Below are positions 26,239 to 36,122 of a DNA stretch of 64,000 nt, piece after piece. Origin of the DNA: Desulfoglaeba alkanexedens ALDC (GTDB lineage: Bacteria > Desulfobacterota > Syntrophobacteria > Syntrophobacterales > DSM-9756); NCBI RefSeq assembly GCF_005377625.1, contig NZ_CP040098.1:2225501-2289500 (forward strand), in the 5' to 3' direction. Below the pieces are notes generated by a model. That model ran no database searches. It was not told the DNA's origin and worked only from the letters and a program-made list of their open reading frames with translations. Position numbers and translations under genes: made by a program. How positions within the stretch are numbered: the stretch's first letter is position 1; every line of letters starts with the position of its first letter.

Positions 26239-27663
26239 TCAAAGCAGCTTGCGCAACAGTTCGTTCACCCGTTGAGGATTGGCTTTCCCTCGGGTTTTTT
26301 TCATCACCTGTCCCACGAAAAAGCCCATGAGCTTATCCTTGCCGCCCCGGTATGCTTCCACTTCCGCGGGGTTCTCCTCAAGGACATCCAGGATCACGGC
26401 CTCCAGGGCGGTTTCATCAGTCACCTGCTTCAGCCCCTTTTCTTCCACTATGGCCGCCGCGGATTTGCGGGTCGCGTACATGTCTTCGAAAACCGATTTC
26501 GCCATCTTGCCGCTGATCACGCCCGAAGCAATGAGCTTCAGGAGCTCGGCCAGGTGTTCCGGCGGGACGGGACAGTCGCGGATGTCCCGTTGGTCGCGAT
26601 TGAGTTCTTTCAGGAGTTCCGACATGATCCAGTTGCTCACCGCTTTGGGCTGCGGGAACGTCTTGACGGCCGCCTCGAAGTAGTCGGCCAGGTTCCTGGA
26701 GGAGGTGAGGACCTGCGCATCGTAGGGGGGCAGACCGTAGTCCCGGGCGAAGCGTTCCCTTTTTGCTTCGGGGAGTTCGGGAAGCGTCCGGCGCACGGCT
26801 TCAATCCAAGCCTCGTCGATGGCCACCGGCACCAGGTCGGGATCTGGAAAGTACCGGTAATCGTGAGCCTCTTCCTTGCCGCGCATGCCCACCGTGACGC
26901 CGCGGGACGCATCCCAGAGACGCGTTTCCTGGACGATGGCTTCACCTCGCTCAAGAAGCGCGCGCTGGCGCCGTTCTTCGAATTCCAGGGCCCGCTGGAC
27001 GTTTCGGAAGCTGTTCATGTTCTTCAGTTCCGCTCTCACTCCGAACCCGGTTGATCCCGCGGGTCGAAGCGAAATGTTGGCGTCGCAGCGGAAGCTGCCT
27101 TCTTCCATGTTGCCGTCGCAGATTTCCAGGTAACGCAGGATGTCCCGCAGGGTTCTGAGATAGGCGGCGGCTTCTTCGGGGGTGCGCAGGTCCGGTTCGC
27201 TCACGATTTCGATAAGCGGCACGCCGGTGCGGTTGAAGTCCACGTAGCTCACCGGCTGGTTTTCGTCATGGATGAGTTTGCCGGCGTCTTCTTCCATATG
27301 AATGCGGGTGATGCCGATGGTCCGTGTCCCGTTTTTCGTTTCGATCCGGACGCGGCCTCCGGTGGCCAACGGCCGTTCGTACTGTGAAATCTGGTATCCC
27401 TTAGGAAGATCCGGGTAGAAGTAGTTCTTCCTGGCGAACTGACAGACCGGAGCGATCTCGCACCGGGTCGCGAGCGCCATCTTCATCGCGAATTCCACTA
27501 CCCGGCGGTTGAGCACCGGGAGGACTCCGGGCATACCCAGGCATACCGGGCAGGTGTGGGTGTTGGGTTCCGCTCCGAACTGTGTGGAGCAGCCGCAGAA
27601 GATCTTGCTTCGGGTCAACAGCTGAGCGTGAACTTCCAGTCCGATGACGGTTTCGTAATGCAT
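26239..27663 (-). CDS. gatB: Aspartyl/glutamyl-tRNA amidotransferase subunit B
   Basis: A 474-residue GatB, which with GatA and GatC converts Glu-tRNA(Gln) or Asp-tRNA(Asn) to the amide form. It begins [15 protein letters not shown] and keeps the zinc-binding cysteines (FCGCS...CPVCLG), the family signature [17 protein letters not shown] and the C-terminal YqeY-like tail ([11 protein letters not shown]). The start at ATG 27661-27663 gives the normal length. gatA and gatC are not adjacent. It is divergent from sucC across 281 bases. Confidence 0.97.
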   Translation of the reverse strand: MHYETVIGLEVHAQLLTRSKIFCGCSTQFGAEPNTHTCPVCLGMPGVLPVLNRRVVEFAMKMALATRCEIAPVCQFARKNYFYPDLPKGYQISQYERPLATGGRVRIETKNGTRTIGITRIHMEEDAGKLIHDENQPVSYVDFNRTGVPLIEIVSEPDLRTPEEAAAYLRTLRDILRYLEICDGNMEEGSFRCDANISLRPAGSTGFGVRAELKNMNSFRNVQRALEFEERRQRALLERGEAIVQETRLWDASRGVTVGMRGKEEAHDYRYFPDPDLVPVAIDEAWIEAVRRTLPELPEAKRERFARDYGLPPYDAQVLTSSRNLADYFEAAVKTFPQPKAVSNWIMSELLKELNRDQRDIRDCPVPPEHLAELLKLIASGVISGKMAKSVFEDMYATRKSAAAIVEEKGLKQVTDETALEAVILDVLEENPAEVEAYRGGKDKLMGFFVGQVMKKTRGKANPQRVNELLRKLL

Positions 27664-27810
27664 GCCGGTTGCCTCGTCGCTAGGGTCGAAACGGTGCGTG
27701 CTCGGTCTCTCGCAGGGGGTCGCCTGCCGGGCGTGAGTCGATTCCGTTTGTAACACCAAAGAGTCGACCGCATCAAGCCGAACTCCTTACCGCGGCGGGG
27801 GAAAGAGGTT

Positions 27811-27839
27811 TTGACTTTGTGCGGTTTTTCTTCTATTGA
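27811..27839 (+). promoter_or_regulatory. Candidate sigma-70 type promoter for sucCD
   Basis: TTGACT (27811-27816), 17 bases, then TATTGA (27834-27839). It is about 105 bases upstream of the sucC start on the same strand. Confidence 0.45.
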
Positions 27840-27944
27840 ATACAACCGGTTTGTGTGCGCTCAAGGCTTTTTGGGGTTGGGGCGGACCCTTGGGGGTCCG
27901 GGCGCAAGGCACGCTCACGATTCATCCGGCAGAAGAGGGGAACG

Positions 27945-29108
27945 ATGAAGATTCACGAATATCAGGCGAAAGAGCTGTTTGGGAAGTACGGTGTGCCCAT
28001 TCCCCGCGGAAAGGTCGCCTTCAACGTGGACCAGGTCAAGGAAGCGGCGGCCGAACTGGGGAGGTTCCCCGTGGTGATCAAGGCCCAGATCCATGCCGGG
28101 GGTAGAGGCAAAGGCGGAGGGGTGAAGCTGGCGCGGACCGAAAAAGAAGTGGCAGAGGTGGCTTCTAACATCCTCGGCATGACGCTCGTGACCCATCAGA
28201 CCGGCCCTGAAGGCCGCTTGGTCCGAAAGGTGCTCGTGGAGGAAGGACTCGCCATCCAGAAGGAGCTCTACCTGGGCATGCTGCCGGATCGGGCTACGGC
28301 CAAGATCGTCATCATGGCGAGCGAAGCCGGAGGGATGGACATCGAGGAAGTGGCCGCCAAGACCCCGGAGAAGATCATCAAGGTCTTTGTGGATCCGTTG
28401 CTCGGCTTGCAGGGTTTTCAGGCGCGACAACTGGCGTACGGCTTGAACCTCCAGCCCGAATTGGTCAAGCTTTTCATTCCCATGGTGAACCGGATCTACA
28501 AGCTTTTCGTGGATAACGACTGTTCGCTCGTGGAAATCAACCCGCTGGTGATCACCGATGACGGGAAGCTGTTGGCCTTGGACGCCAAGATGAACTTCGA
28601 CGACAACGCCCTGTTTCGCCATAAGGACCTTCTGGACTACCGGGACCTGGACGAAGAGGACCCGCTGGAGGTGGAGGCGTCCCGGTACAACCTGAACTAC
28701 ATCAAGATGGACGGCAACATCGGCAACATGGTCAACGGGGCCGGCCTGGCCATGGCCACCATGGATCTCATCAAGCTGGCGGGGGCTGAACCGGCCAACT
28801 TCTTGGACGTGGGAGGCGGCGCCAGTGCGGAGATGGTGGAAAACGGGTTCCGGATCATCCTGAGCGATCCCAACGTGAAGGGCGTGCTCATCAACATCTT
28901 CGGCGGGATTCTCCGTTGCGACGTTCTGGCGCAAGGCGTGGTCGAAGCGGCCAAAAAGGTCGACGTCAAGGTCCCGGTGGTCATCCGGATGGAAGGGACG
29001 AACGTGGAACAGGGCCGGGAGATCCTCAAAGCCTCCGGGCTGAATCTCATCGTGGCGAAGGACCTCAAAGACGCCGCCCAAAAAGTTGCGAACATCGCGA
29101 AGAGCTAG
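27945..29108 (+). CDS. sucC: Succinyl-CoA synthetase (ADP/GDP-forming) beta subunit
   Basis: A 387-residue ATP-grasp subunit. It begins [20 protein letters not shown] and carries [31 protein letters not shown] and [10 protein letters not shown], all standard for SucC. With SucD it makes ATP or GTP from succinyl-CoA and phosphate. ATG 27945 gives the canonical N-terminus with AGAGGGG upstream. It is 12 bases from sucD, one operon. In an anaerobe it can run in the TCA cycle or in propionate oxidation. Confidence 0.97.
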   Translation: MKIHEYQAKELFGKYGVPIPRGKVAFNVDQVKEAAAELGRFPVVIKAQIHAGGRGKGGGVKLARTEKEVAEVASNILGMTLVTHQTGPEGRLVRKVLVEEGLAIQKELYLGMLPDRATAKIVIMASEAGGMDIEEVAAKTPEKIIKVFVDPLLGLQGFQARQLAYGLNLQPELVKLFIPMVNRIYKLFVDNDCSLVEINPLVITDDGKLLALDAKMNFDDNALFRHKDLLDYRDLDEEDPLEVEASRYNLNYIKMDGNIGNMVNGAGLAMATMDLIKLAGAEPANFLDVGGGASAEMVENGFRIILSDPNVKGVLINIFGGILRCDVLAQGVVEAAKKVDVKVPVVIRMEGTNVEQGREILKASGLNLIVAKDLKDAAQKVANIAKS

Positions 29109-29120
29109 AAAGGGGACGCC

Positions 29121-29987
29121 ATGAGCATCTGGGTGGACGACAATACTCGAGTGGTGGTTCAGGGGATTACGGGCCGGGAAGGACAATTTCACACGCGTCA
29201 GTGCGTGGCGTACGGCACCCGGGTGGTTGCGGGGGTAACGCCTGGAAAGGGCGGGCAGAAAATGGACGAGATCCCGGTCTTCAACACCATGGTGCAGGCC
29301 GTGGCCGAAACCGGAGCCAACTGTGCGCTGGTGTTTGTGCCGCCGGCCTTCGCGGCGGACGCGATCCTCGAAGGCATCGACGCCGGGCTGCCGCTCATTG
29401 TGGCCATCACTGAGGGCATCCCGGTCCTGGACATGATCCGCGTCAAGAACTACCTGAAACAATCCGGTTCGCGCCTCATCGGACCCAATTGCCCTGGAAT
29501 CATCACTCCCGGAAAGGCCAAAGTCGGGATCATGCCCGGTCCCATCCACAAACCCGGCGCCGTGGGCGTCGTCTCCCGCTCTGGAACTCTCACCTACGAA
29601 GTCGTCCACCAGTTGACGCTCCAAGGGATCGGCCAGAGCACCTGTGTGGGTATCGGCGGCGACCCGGTGAACGGAACCAACTTCATTGACTGCCTGAAAG
29701 CCTTTCAGGATGATCCGGAAACGCAGGGAATCGTCATGGTGGGGGAAATCGGAGGAAACGCCGAAGAAGACGCCGCCGATTTCATCGCTCGGGAAGTGAC
29801 CAAGCCGGTCGTGGGTTTCGTGGCCGGCCTTACAGCTCCTCCGGGGCGGCGCATGGGCCATGCGGGGGCTATCATCAGCGGCTCCAGCGGCACGGCACAG
29901 GCCAAGATAGAGGCCATGAAGAAGGCGGGGATCCATGTCGTGGAAAACCTGGGAGAACTGGGCGAAATCGCCAAGAGCGTTTTCTAG
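29121..29987 (+). CDS. sucD: Succinyl-CoA synthetase alpha subunit
   Basis: A 288-residue CoA-binding subunit. Features are [15 protein letters not shown], the CoA-binding region [16 protein letters not shown] and the phosphohistidine loop [18 protein letters not shown], where the His of GHAG is phosphorylated. AAGGGGA precedes the ATG. The last four bases overlap the end of the convergent ModE-type gene. Confidence 0.97.
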   Translation: MSIWVDDNTRVVVQGITGREGQFHTRQCVAYGTRVVAGVTPGKGGQKMDEIPVFNTMVQAVAETGANCALVFVPPAFAADAILEGIDAGLPLIVAITEGIPVLDMIRVKNYLKQSGSRLIGPNCPGIITPGKAKVGIMPGPIHKPGAVGVVSRSGTLTYEVVHQLTLQGIGQSTCVGIGGDPVNGTNFIDCLKAFQDDPETQGIVMVGEIGGNAEEDAADFIAREVTKPVVGFVAGLTAPPGRRMGHAGAIISGSSGTAQAKIEAMKKAGIHVVENLGELGEIAKSVF

Positions 29988-30358
29988 CGTTCATCGCCGG
30001 GGATACCCGGGGTGAAAAGATCCTGAAAAAGGGAGTCCGCCGCGGTTTCGGTGAGGGCTTGAAGGCGTCGAAACCGTTCGATCATGAGTTTCCCGAGGGG
30101 GGTGAGCTCGGAGCCGCCCCCCCGGGTCCCGCCCACTTTCCGGGTCAGCAGGGGCCGGCCGAGACGGTCTTCGGTGGCCTTGATCTTTCCCCAGACCGCC
30201 CGGTAGCTCATGTGCAGCTCTTTGGCGGCGCCCAGGATGGAGCCGTGGCGGTCGACCGCGTCCAGGATGCGCAGGCGCCCGCTCCCGAAAACGATGTTCC
30301 CTTCCTCGTCTTCAATCCAGATCTTCGAACGGACCGAAAAGCGTTTCAATGGGTTCAT
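29984..30358 (-). CDS. ModE-type winged-helix regulator, DNA-binding domain only
   Basis: A 124-residue protein matching the N-terminal DNA-binding half of Mod[34 protein letters not shown] and the wing region [14 protein letters not shown]. The C-terminal molybdate-binding MOP domains are missing, so it cannot sense molybdate in the E. coli way. It is divergent from moeA across 146 bases, which supports a role in molybdenum cofactor or molybdoenzyme control. Similar short forms are common in anaerobes. Confidence 0.9.
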   Translation of the reverse strand: MNPLKRFSVRSKIWIEDEEGNIVFGSGRLRILDAVDRHGSILGAAKELHMSYRAVWGKIKATEDRLGRPLLTRKVGGTRGGGSELTPLGKLMIERFRRLQALTETAADSLFQDLFTPGIPGDER

Positions 30359-30504
30359 AACGGCCGGCCCCCGGGTCCGCAGTCGAAAGAACGCAACTTT
30401 GTTGAATTTTCACACAGGAAGGCGGTTCCGGTCAACGCGGAGGTTCGTCCGCCGGTTTCGGCCGCGCTCGAGCGACAGGGTGGCGGCCGTTTGGGGTCAC
30501 GCAG

Positions 30505-31752
30505 ATGACGCAGTTTTTGAAAGTCAAGACCGCCGAGGAGGTCCTGTCCATCATCGCATCGCTTCCGGCGCTTTCCGAGGAAGCGGCGGATCTTGACCTG
30601 GCGCACGGCCGTGTGTTGAGCCGCCCGGTGGAGGCACCAGAGCCGGTTCCTCACTTTCCAAGGGCGACCATGGACGGATTCGCCGTGCGGGCCCGCGACA
30701 CCTTCGGGGCGTCGGAATCGCTCCCGGCGCTGCTCGAAGTCTCCGGCGAGGTGCTGATGGGCAGGGAGCCCGACGTCCGGGTGGAATCGGGTCGGGCGGC
30801 GATCATCTCCACGGGCGGCATGCTCCCCGAGGGAGCCGACGCCGTGGTCATGGTGGAGCACACGCAGCCCCTGGACGAGCGGACCATCGAGGTGACGCGC
30901 CCCGTGGCTCCGGGAGAAAACGTGCTGCAGGTGGGCGACGACCTTCCCCGGGGGCGGGAGGCGCTGCCCGCCGGCCGAAGGCTCCGCCCCCAGGACCTGG
31001 GGGTGCTGGCGGCTCTCGGCGTGAAAACGGTCCAGGTGGTCCGCCGGCCCCGGGTGGCCGTCGTTTCTACGGGGGATGAAATTGTACCGGCTGAAACGGC
31101 GAGCCTGCCCAAGGGCAAGGTACGGGACATCAACACGTGCGTCGTTGCGGCCCAGGTGGCGGAAGCGGGAGGTGAAGTGGGGCGTCGTGCCATAATCATC
31201 GACGACCTGGATCGACTCGCCGCCTTTTGCCGCGATGCCCTGGAAGACCACGATGTGCTGCTGCTCTCCGGAGGAAGTTCGGTGGGCTCCCGTGACCACA
31301 CCCTGAACGTTCTGGACCGCCTCCCCCAATCGGAGCTGCTCGCCCACGGCGTCGCCATCCGACCGGGCAAGCCCACCATCCTGGCCCGGGTGGGATCCAA
31401 GTGCTTCTGGGGGCTTCCAGGACAGCCGGCTTCGGCCATGATCGTCTTCACCGCCTTCGTTCGCCCCTGCCTGGAGCGGCTCCAGGGGCTCCGCTGGGAT
31501 TCGACGATCCGCCGTGCGAACGTCCGAAGAGCCGTACTGACGACCAATCTTCCTTCCGTTCACGGGCGGGCCGATTACGTGCGCGTGGCTCTTGACGAAA
31601 AAGACGGCATCCTCCTGGCCGGTCCCGTTTTCGGCAAATCCGCCATGATCAGCACGCTGTCCCGGGCCGACGGCTTCGTGGTCGTCCCCGAACACGTGGA
31701 AGGCTTCGACGCGGGAAGTGAAGTGGACGTCTTCCTCTTCGCAGGCGGATGA
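30505..31752 (+). CDS. moeA: Molybdopterin molybdenumtransferase
   Basis: A 415-residue MoeA, which inserts molybdate into adenylylated molybdopterin. It shows PRATMDGFAVRA, ISTGGMLPEGADAVV, the MoCF-fold motif VVSTGDEI and LSGGSSVGSRDHT, then the C-terminal domain IV. GGGG lies about 10 bases upstream of the ATG. Product and context fit the molybdoenzyme at the window start and the divergent ModE-type regulator. Other moa/mob genes are not nearby. Confidence 0.96.
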   Translation: MTQFLKVKTAEEVLSIIASLPALSEEAADLDLAHGRVLSRPVEAPEPVPHFPRATMDGFAVRARDTFGASESLPALLEVSGEVLMGREPDVRVESGRAAIISTGGMLPEGADAVVMVEHTQPLDERTIEVTRPVAPGENVLQVGDDLPRGREALPAGRRLRPQDLGVLAALGVKTVQVVRRPRVAVVSTGDEIVPAETASLPKGKVRDINTCVVAAQVAEAGGEVGRRAIIIDDLDRLAAFCRDALEDHDVLLLSGGSSVGSRDHTLNVLDRLPQSELLAHGVAIRPGKPTILARVGSKCFWGLPGQPASAMIVFTAFVRPCLERLQGLRWDSTIRRANVRRAVLTTNLPSVHGRADYVRVALDEKDGILLAGPVFGKSAMISTLSRADGFVVVPEHVEGFDAGSEVDVFLFAGG

Positions 31753-31759
31753 AAGACGG

Positions 31760-31778
31760 GGCCGGCTGAGCGCCGGCC
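31760..31778 (-). terminator. Weak hairpin between convergent moeA and NusG-paralogue genes
   Basis: GGCCGGC (31760-31766) and GCCGGCC (31772-31778) pair around a five-base loop. On the minus strand CCGTCTTTC follows; the plus side has no T run. It may act as a terminator for the NusG-like gene. Confidence 0.35.
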
Positions 31779-31783
31779 GGTCC

Positions 31784-32380
31784 TTACGGCGGATCGACGG
31801 GACTCACGTCTTCCATATCGAGTTCGATGCTAACCGAGCGCCGGATCACGTCCACGCTCACCACCAGCTTGCCCTTTTTCGGGTTCCGCCGCACGAGAAT
31901 CCCCACACAGCCTTCCAAAGGGCCGCGGACGACGCGGACCCATTGCCCTTCTTTCAGATAGGGATGAACGGTAAGGTTCTTCACCTGTTCCAGTATGGTT
32001 CGCAGGCTGTGGATCTGATGATCGGGGATAGGCACGGGGCCTTCGGTGTTTCTCAGAATGTAAACGGTCCCAGGGATCTTCACGATTTCCACGTGAGTCG
32101 CGTAGTCCAGACAGGTGTGGATGAAAATATAGCCGGGGAAGAGGGGTACGTGGATGCGCGTGCGCCGGTCTTTGCGGGAGCTCCAGCGCTCGGTCAGCGG
32201 CAGAAAATGCGGGATCGCCTTCTGGCTCAATTGGAGGGCGACTTTCTTTTCGTGGTTCACCCGGACGTAGAGGGCGTACCACGTGGATCCGGGGACGACC
32301 ACGGGTGAGGCTTCACCAGGGGATGCGAGAGCCTTTCCGTTCTCGTAGGCTTTGCCTTCGGGTCGATGATCTTCGATCAT
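31784..32380 (-). CDS. NusG paralogue (UpxY/RfaH/LoaP-type antiterminator)
   Basis: A 198-residue NusG-like protein. The NGN domain (about residues 33-130) starts with WYALYVRVNHEKKVALQL and includes PLFPGYIFIH; the C-terminal KOW domain has EGQWVRVVRGPLEGCVGIL. A poorly conserved 30-residue N-terminal extension precedes it. The housekeeping nusG sits in a secE-rpl context, which is absent here, so this is a specialised paralogue. Such proteins usually act on long polysaccharide or secondary-metabolite operons, none of which follows here. It is 10 bases downstream of the helicase gene. Confidence 0.87.
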   Translation of the reverse strand: MIEDHRPEGKAYENGKALASPGEASPVVVPGSTWYALYVRVNHEKKVALQLSQKAIPHFLPLTERWSSRKDRRTRIHVPLFPGYIFIHTCLDYATHVEIVKIPGTVYILRNTEGPVPIPDHQIHSLRTILEQVKNLTVHPYLKEGQWVRVVRGPLEGCVGILVRRNPKKGKLVVSVDVIRRSVSIELDMEDVSPVDPP

Positions 32381-32390
32381 GACGCTTGCT

Positions 32391-35303
32391 CTATGTCGCG
32401 GTCGCGGGCCGGGAGTTGCGGACCAGGGTCTTCAGGTCCCACGGCGTGGGAATGCGGAGTTTGTGGCCGTCCCGGTTTTCGTAGATCAGGTAGCCCTTTT
32501 GGACCCCGTGGAAGAAGATGTCGCGTGTGAGTGCCACGTCTTCTTCGCAGTAGCGGGTGAGCAGGTCCCAGCGGCCTTCGCGGAACCAGCGGACCGCCTG
32601 GAGCCCGTCGGCTGTTTTTCGGCGGCCCAGGGTTTTTTCGGCCAGGTGGTCGAGGCTCAACCGGAACCCCAGTTGTCGTCTGACGGCCTCCAGGATGTCG
32701 AATGTGGCGAGCCCTTGCAGGTCCCGGGGAGTATAGGCCTGGAGGACGGCGTAGTCGAAGCTTTTGATGTTGAACCCTACGATCAGGTCGAACTGGTGGA
32801 GTCGATCCACCAGCTGGTGGATGTCGGCTTCCCGGAAAGCGTGGAAGCGGCCGTCGGCGGAATCGTGGAGGACCGCCACCGAGACCCGCATGAGGTGCTT
32901 GTTGTTCCAGCCGCCGACTTCCTGGGCCAGCCGCTGCGTTTCGATGTCGAGAAATCCGAGGCGGGGCGGGGGCTCCGGGGAGGGTTCCACGGTGGTCGTG
33001 CCGGTATCCGGCGGTTCCTGCGAACCGGGCGCTTGCGGGTCGAAAAGGGGCTGGTCCCCTAGAAGATACCTTAAGATGTCCAAGGCGGCCCGCTTGTCGA
33101 GGGGCTTGTTTCCGCTGCCGCACTTGGGAGAATGGATGCAGGCGGGGCATCCCTCTTCACACGGGCATTCTTCGAGCAGGTTCCGGGTCTTTTCGAGGAG
33201 TGTCCGGACGATTTCGTAGCCGCGGGCCGCCAGCCCGATGCCTCCGGGCGTGCCGTCGTAGATGAACACAGCGCTCTTTTGGATCTGGGGATGAAGCGGG
33301 ATGGCGATGCCCCCGATGTCGTTTCGGTCGCAAAGCGCAAAAAGCGGGAACATGGCGATGGCGGCGTGTTCCACGGCATGGATGCCGCCCATGAAATGGA
33401 GTCCCGCTTCCCGGATCTTTCGCGCGACGGCGTCTTCGATCTCGATCCAGAAGCCGACGGTTTCGAAGGTGTGAGGGGGGAGTTCCAGCGGGGAAAAGTC
33501 GAGCCGTTCCTGGGTGAAGAGGCGTAGCTTTTCGTAGCCGAGGATCTGTTCGGTGACGCGAAGGCGCCCAAGACGCACGATGAAGTTTCCTTCGCGCTTG
33601 GACGCCAGGGTTTCGAGGATTTCGGTTTCCTTTTCGTTTTTGATCCGGGTGAAGTACTCGTCGTTTCGGGCGACGGCGTGGATCACGCGGTTTTCTAGAT
33701 CGAGCCGTTCGATGTGGTAGGTACGGCCCCGGTGGAGGTAGACGGCGCCGGGGTGACATTCCTTGAGAGCCCGGATGCCCTCGCTCTTTCCCAGCGGAAT
33801 CCATTTGCCGTCTTCGGATGGGGTGAGGATCGCGTAGGACGGCCCCACGCTCCGGATATCCACCGCCCGATGGGGACGCTGATGCAGCGAGAACCAGCGT
33901 TCGCCGTCGGCCGATTGCAACAGCGTTCCTTCCTGGACGAGTTGTTCCACGGCCCGGCGGACGGGGCTGTCCGCTTCGCCCAGGTCTTGGCGGGTGAGCG
34001 GCAGTTCGGCGGCGGCGCAGGGAAGATGGGCTTTCAGGATCTCGGCGTTCGTGGGGTCGGCAACAGCGACCTCCCACTTTCCGTCCAGAAGGGTTTCCGG
34101 GTGATGCACGATGTACTGGTCCAGCGCGTCCGGCTGGGGCAGCAAGACGATGGCGCATTCGCCGCCGGTTCGGCCCACCCGCCCGCCCCGTTGCCACGTC
34201 GTCATGACGGTTCCGGGATAGCCCACCAGGATGCAGACATCGAGTCCGCCGATATCGATCCCCATTTCCAGGGCGCTGGTCGAGATCACCGCAGCCAGTT
34301 GACCGCCGGCCAGCTTCTGTTCGATGGTGCGCCTTTCGGACGGGAGAAACCCCGCCCGGTACGAACTGACGCGCCGGGCCAGTTGAGGAGCCGTCCGGGT
34401 GACGCTCATGTGAACCAATTCCGTGAGGCGCCGCGACTGGGTGAAGACGATGGTCCGGAGGTTTTCCCGCGCCGCCAGTACGACGAGTCGTGCCGCCAGG
34501 CCGCTCAGGGGTTCCTCCGTTTCCATGAAGACGAAATGGCGCGTTGCCTGAGGAGCGCTGTCGCTGCGGACCACGTCCGCGGGTTCTCCAGTGAGTTGTC
34601 GGGCCAGGTCTTCGGGGTTGGCGATGGTTGCTGAAAGCTGAATGAACAAGGGGCGGCTGCCGTAGTGGCGGCAAACGCGCCGAAGGCGGCGAAAGACCTG
34701 GGCTACATGGCTTCCGAAGACACCGCGGTACGTGTGCATTTCGTCTACGACCACGAAACGGAGCGCCCGCCAGAACGCTTCCCACTTGCCGTGGTAGGCG
34801 AGCAGCGCATAGTGCAGCATATCAGGGTTGGACAGGAGAATCTGCGGGGGCGCCTGCCGTATCTTGGCGCGCTGGTCAGCCGTGGTGTCGCCGTCATAGA
34901 CGGCCGCCCGGATCGGTTCCGCCGATTCGACGGCGGAAAGAAGCGCGTCGAGCGCTTCCAGTTGGTCGCGGCCCAGGGCCTTGATAGGGAAAAGATACAG
35001 GGCATGGCCTTGAGGGGCGCGGAGGAGGGATTCGGCCACCGCCAGGTTGTAGATGAGGGATTTTCCGCTGGCGGTGGGGGTTGCCACCACCACGTGGCGG
35101 CCGTTTCGAATCTTTTCCAGGGCTTCGACCTGATGCCTGTAGAGTTGCCGTACGCCTTGGCGGCGCAGAGCCCGCCACAGGGTTTCCGGGAGCGGCTGTT
35201 CCAGCGTTCCGAACTCGGCTTCGCGGGGAGGGAGTGTGGCGTGGTGGGCGACCCGGGCGGTTTTCCATCGGGTGTTAAGAAGTCTGTGGAGAAAACGCTG
35301 CAT
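32391..35303 (-). CDS. MrfA-like DEAD/DEAH helicase fused to MrfB-like DEDD exonuclease
   Basis: A 970-residue protein. The N-terminal superfamily 2 helicase has Walker A ATPTASGKS, DEMH box, LSATIANPE, and helicase-C STSALEMGIDIGGLD and QRGGRVGRTG. A DUF1998/MZB cysteine cluster (CPCEEGCPACIHSPKCG) lies near residues 710-725. From about residue 780 a 3'-5' exonuclease-like RNase H fold follows: FLDIETQ (Asp786, Glu788), GFNIKSFDYAVLQ and YCEEDVALTRDIF, giving DEDD acidic residues. In Bacillus subtilis the equivalents are two genes, mrfA (yprA) and mrfB (yprB), repairing mitomycin-C damage without UvrA. Here both activities would be on one chain. The architecture and repair role are inferred from family knowledge. 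Confidence 0.9.
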   Translation of the reverse strand: MQRFLHRLLNTRWKTARVAHHATLPPREAEFGTLEQPLPETLWRALRRQGVRQLYRHQVEALEKIRNGRHVVVATPTASGKSLIYNLAVAESLLRAPQGHALYLFPIKALGRDQLEALDALLSAVESAEPIRAAVYDGDTTADQRAKIRQAPPQILLSNPDMLHYALLAYHGKWEAFWRALRFVVVDEMHTYRGVFGSHVAQVFRRLRRVCRHYGSRPLFIQLSATIANPEDLARQLTGEPADVVRSDSAPQATRHFVFMETEEPLSGLAARLVVLAARENLRTIVFTQSRRLTELVHMSVTRTAPQLARRVSSYRAGFLPSERRTIEQKLAGGQLAAVISTSALEMGIDIGGLDVCILVGYPGTVMTTWQRGGRVGRTGGECAIVLLPQPDALDQYIVHHPETLLDGKWEVAVADPTNAEILKAHLPCAAAELPLTRQDLGEADSPVRRAVEQLVQEGTLLQSADGERWFSLHQRPHRAVDIRSVGPSYAILTPSEDGKWIPLGKSEGIRALKECHPGAVYLHRGRTYHIERLDLENRVIHAVARNDEYFTRIKNEKETEILETLASKREGNFIVRLGRLRVTEQILGYEKLRLFTQERLDFSPLELPPHTFETVGFWIEIEDAVARKIREAGLHFMGGIHAVEHAAIAMFPLFALCDRNDIGGIAIPLHPQIQKSAVFIYDGTPGGIGLAARGYEIVRTLLEKTRNLLEECPCEEGCPACIHSPKCGSGNKPLDKRAALDILRYLLGDQPLFDPQAPGSQEPPDTGTTTVEPSPEPPPRLGFLDIETQRLAQEVGGWNNKHLMRVSVAVLHDSADGRFHAFREADIHQLVDRLHQFDLIVGFNIKSFDYAVLQAYTPRDLQGLATFDILEAVRRQLGFRLSLDHLAEKTLGRRKTADGLQAVRWFREGRWDLLTRYCEEDVALTRDIFFHGVQKGYLIYENRDGHKLRIPTPWDLKTLVRNSRPATAT

Positions 35304-35330
35304 GGAAGGTCGAATTCCATCCTGTCGGCG

Positions 35331-35358
35331 TTGACAAATTCCCGGCGCCCCTGATACC
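35331..35358 (+). promoter_or_regulatory. Candidate sigma-70 type promoter for the MBL-fold gene
   Basis: TTGACA at 35331-35336, then GATACC at 35353-35358 after 16 bases. The -35 is perfect; the -10 is poor. The start codon is 56 bases downstream. Confidence 0.35.
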
Positions 35359-35413
35359 TAACCGTGAAGCGAACGGTGGACGTTTCGACGAGGATCCAAC
35401 CAAGGAGGCGACC

Positions 35414-36043
35414 ATGAACCTGGAAGACGCCGTCAAGAAGATCCACTGGCTTGGGCATGATAGCTTTCGCATCGATGGAAGTAAAGTCGTCTATTTCGAT
35501 CCTTACCAGATCACCGGCGGGCCCTCCGCCGACCTCATTCTGATCAGCCACGAACATTTCGATCACTGTTCACCGGAGGATGTGGCCAAGATAAGCGCCG
35601 ATCATACGGTGATCGTGACCAACGCCGCGTCGGCGGGGAAGCTCGAGGGCGACGTGCGTGTGGTGAAACCCGGCGACCGCCTGGAAGTGGAAGGGGTGGG
35701 GATCGAAGTGTATCCCGCCTACAATGTGGACAAGCAATTTCACCCCAAGTCCGCGGGCATGCTTTCCTTTGTCGTCACCCTGGACGGCGTCCGTTACTAT
35801 CATGCGGGCGACACCGACGTCATCCCGGAAATGAAGGACGTGAAGGCGGACGTTGCATTCCTTCCGGTATCCGGAACCTACGTGATGACGGCCCAGGAAG
35901 CGGCGGAGGCGGCGCGGGCCGTCCGGCCCAAGATCGCCATCCCCATGCACTACGGGGCCATCGTGGGCTCCGCCGATGATGCGGAGGCTTTTCGGAAGGC
36001 TCTGGAGGGGGAGATAAAGGTGCTCGTCCTGCCCAAGGAATAG
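35414..36043 (+). CDS. MBL-fold metal-dependent hydrolase
   Basis: A 209-residue metallo-beta-lactamase-fold protein of the YtkL/UPF0173-like group. Zinc ligands are visible in SHEHFDHC (HxHxDH with the variation HEHFDH), then YHAGDTD and PMHYGAI. The substrate of this group is not settled. AAGGAGG lies six bases before the ATG. The next gene follows at 80 bases on the same strand but is not obviously related. Confidence 0.9.
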   Translation: MNLEDAVKKIHWLGHDSFRIDGSKVVYFDPYQITGGPSADLILISHEHFDHCSPEDVAKISADHTVIVTNAASAGKLEGDVRVVKPGDRLEVEGVGIEVYPAYNVDKQFHPKSAGMLSFVVTLDGVRYYHAGDTDVIPEMKDVKADVAFLPVSGTYVMTAQEAAEAARAVRPKIAIPMHYGAIVGSADDAEAFRKALEGEIKVLVLPKE

Positions 36044-36122
36044 ACGAGGATCACGCCTGCGGCGCCGCAAAGCCCGATGCCGGAGGCGCCCCGACCGGGG
36101 GGGGAACGGGAGGAGGCAGGGC

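Noticed and set aside
27915-29936. A 673-residue open frame antisense to sucC and sucD
   Set aside because: It mirrors two well-supported genes, has His/Asp-rich antisense composition and no ribosome binding site or family motif.
33157-34785. A 542-residue open frame overlapping the helicase gene on the same strand
   Set aside because: Composition (Arg/Pro/Gly-rich) is typical of a shifted frame in GC-rich DNA; the helicase frame has clear motifs throughout.
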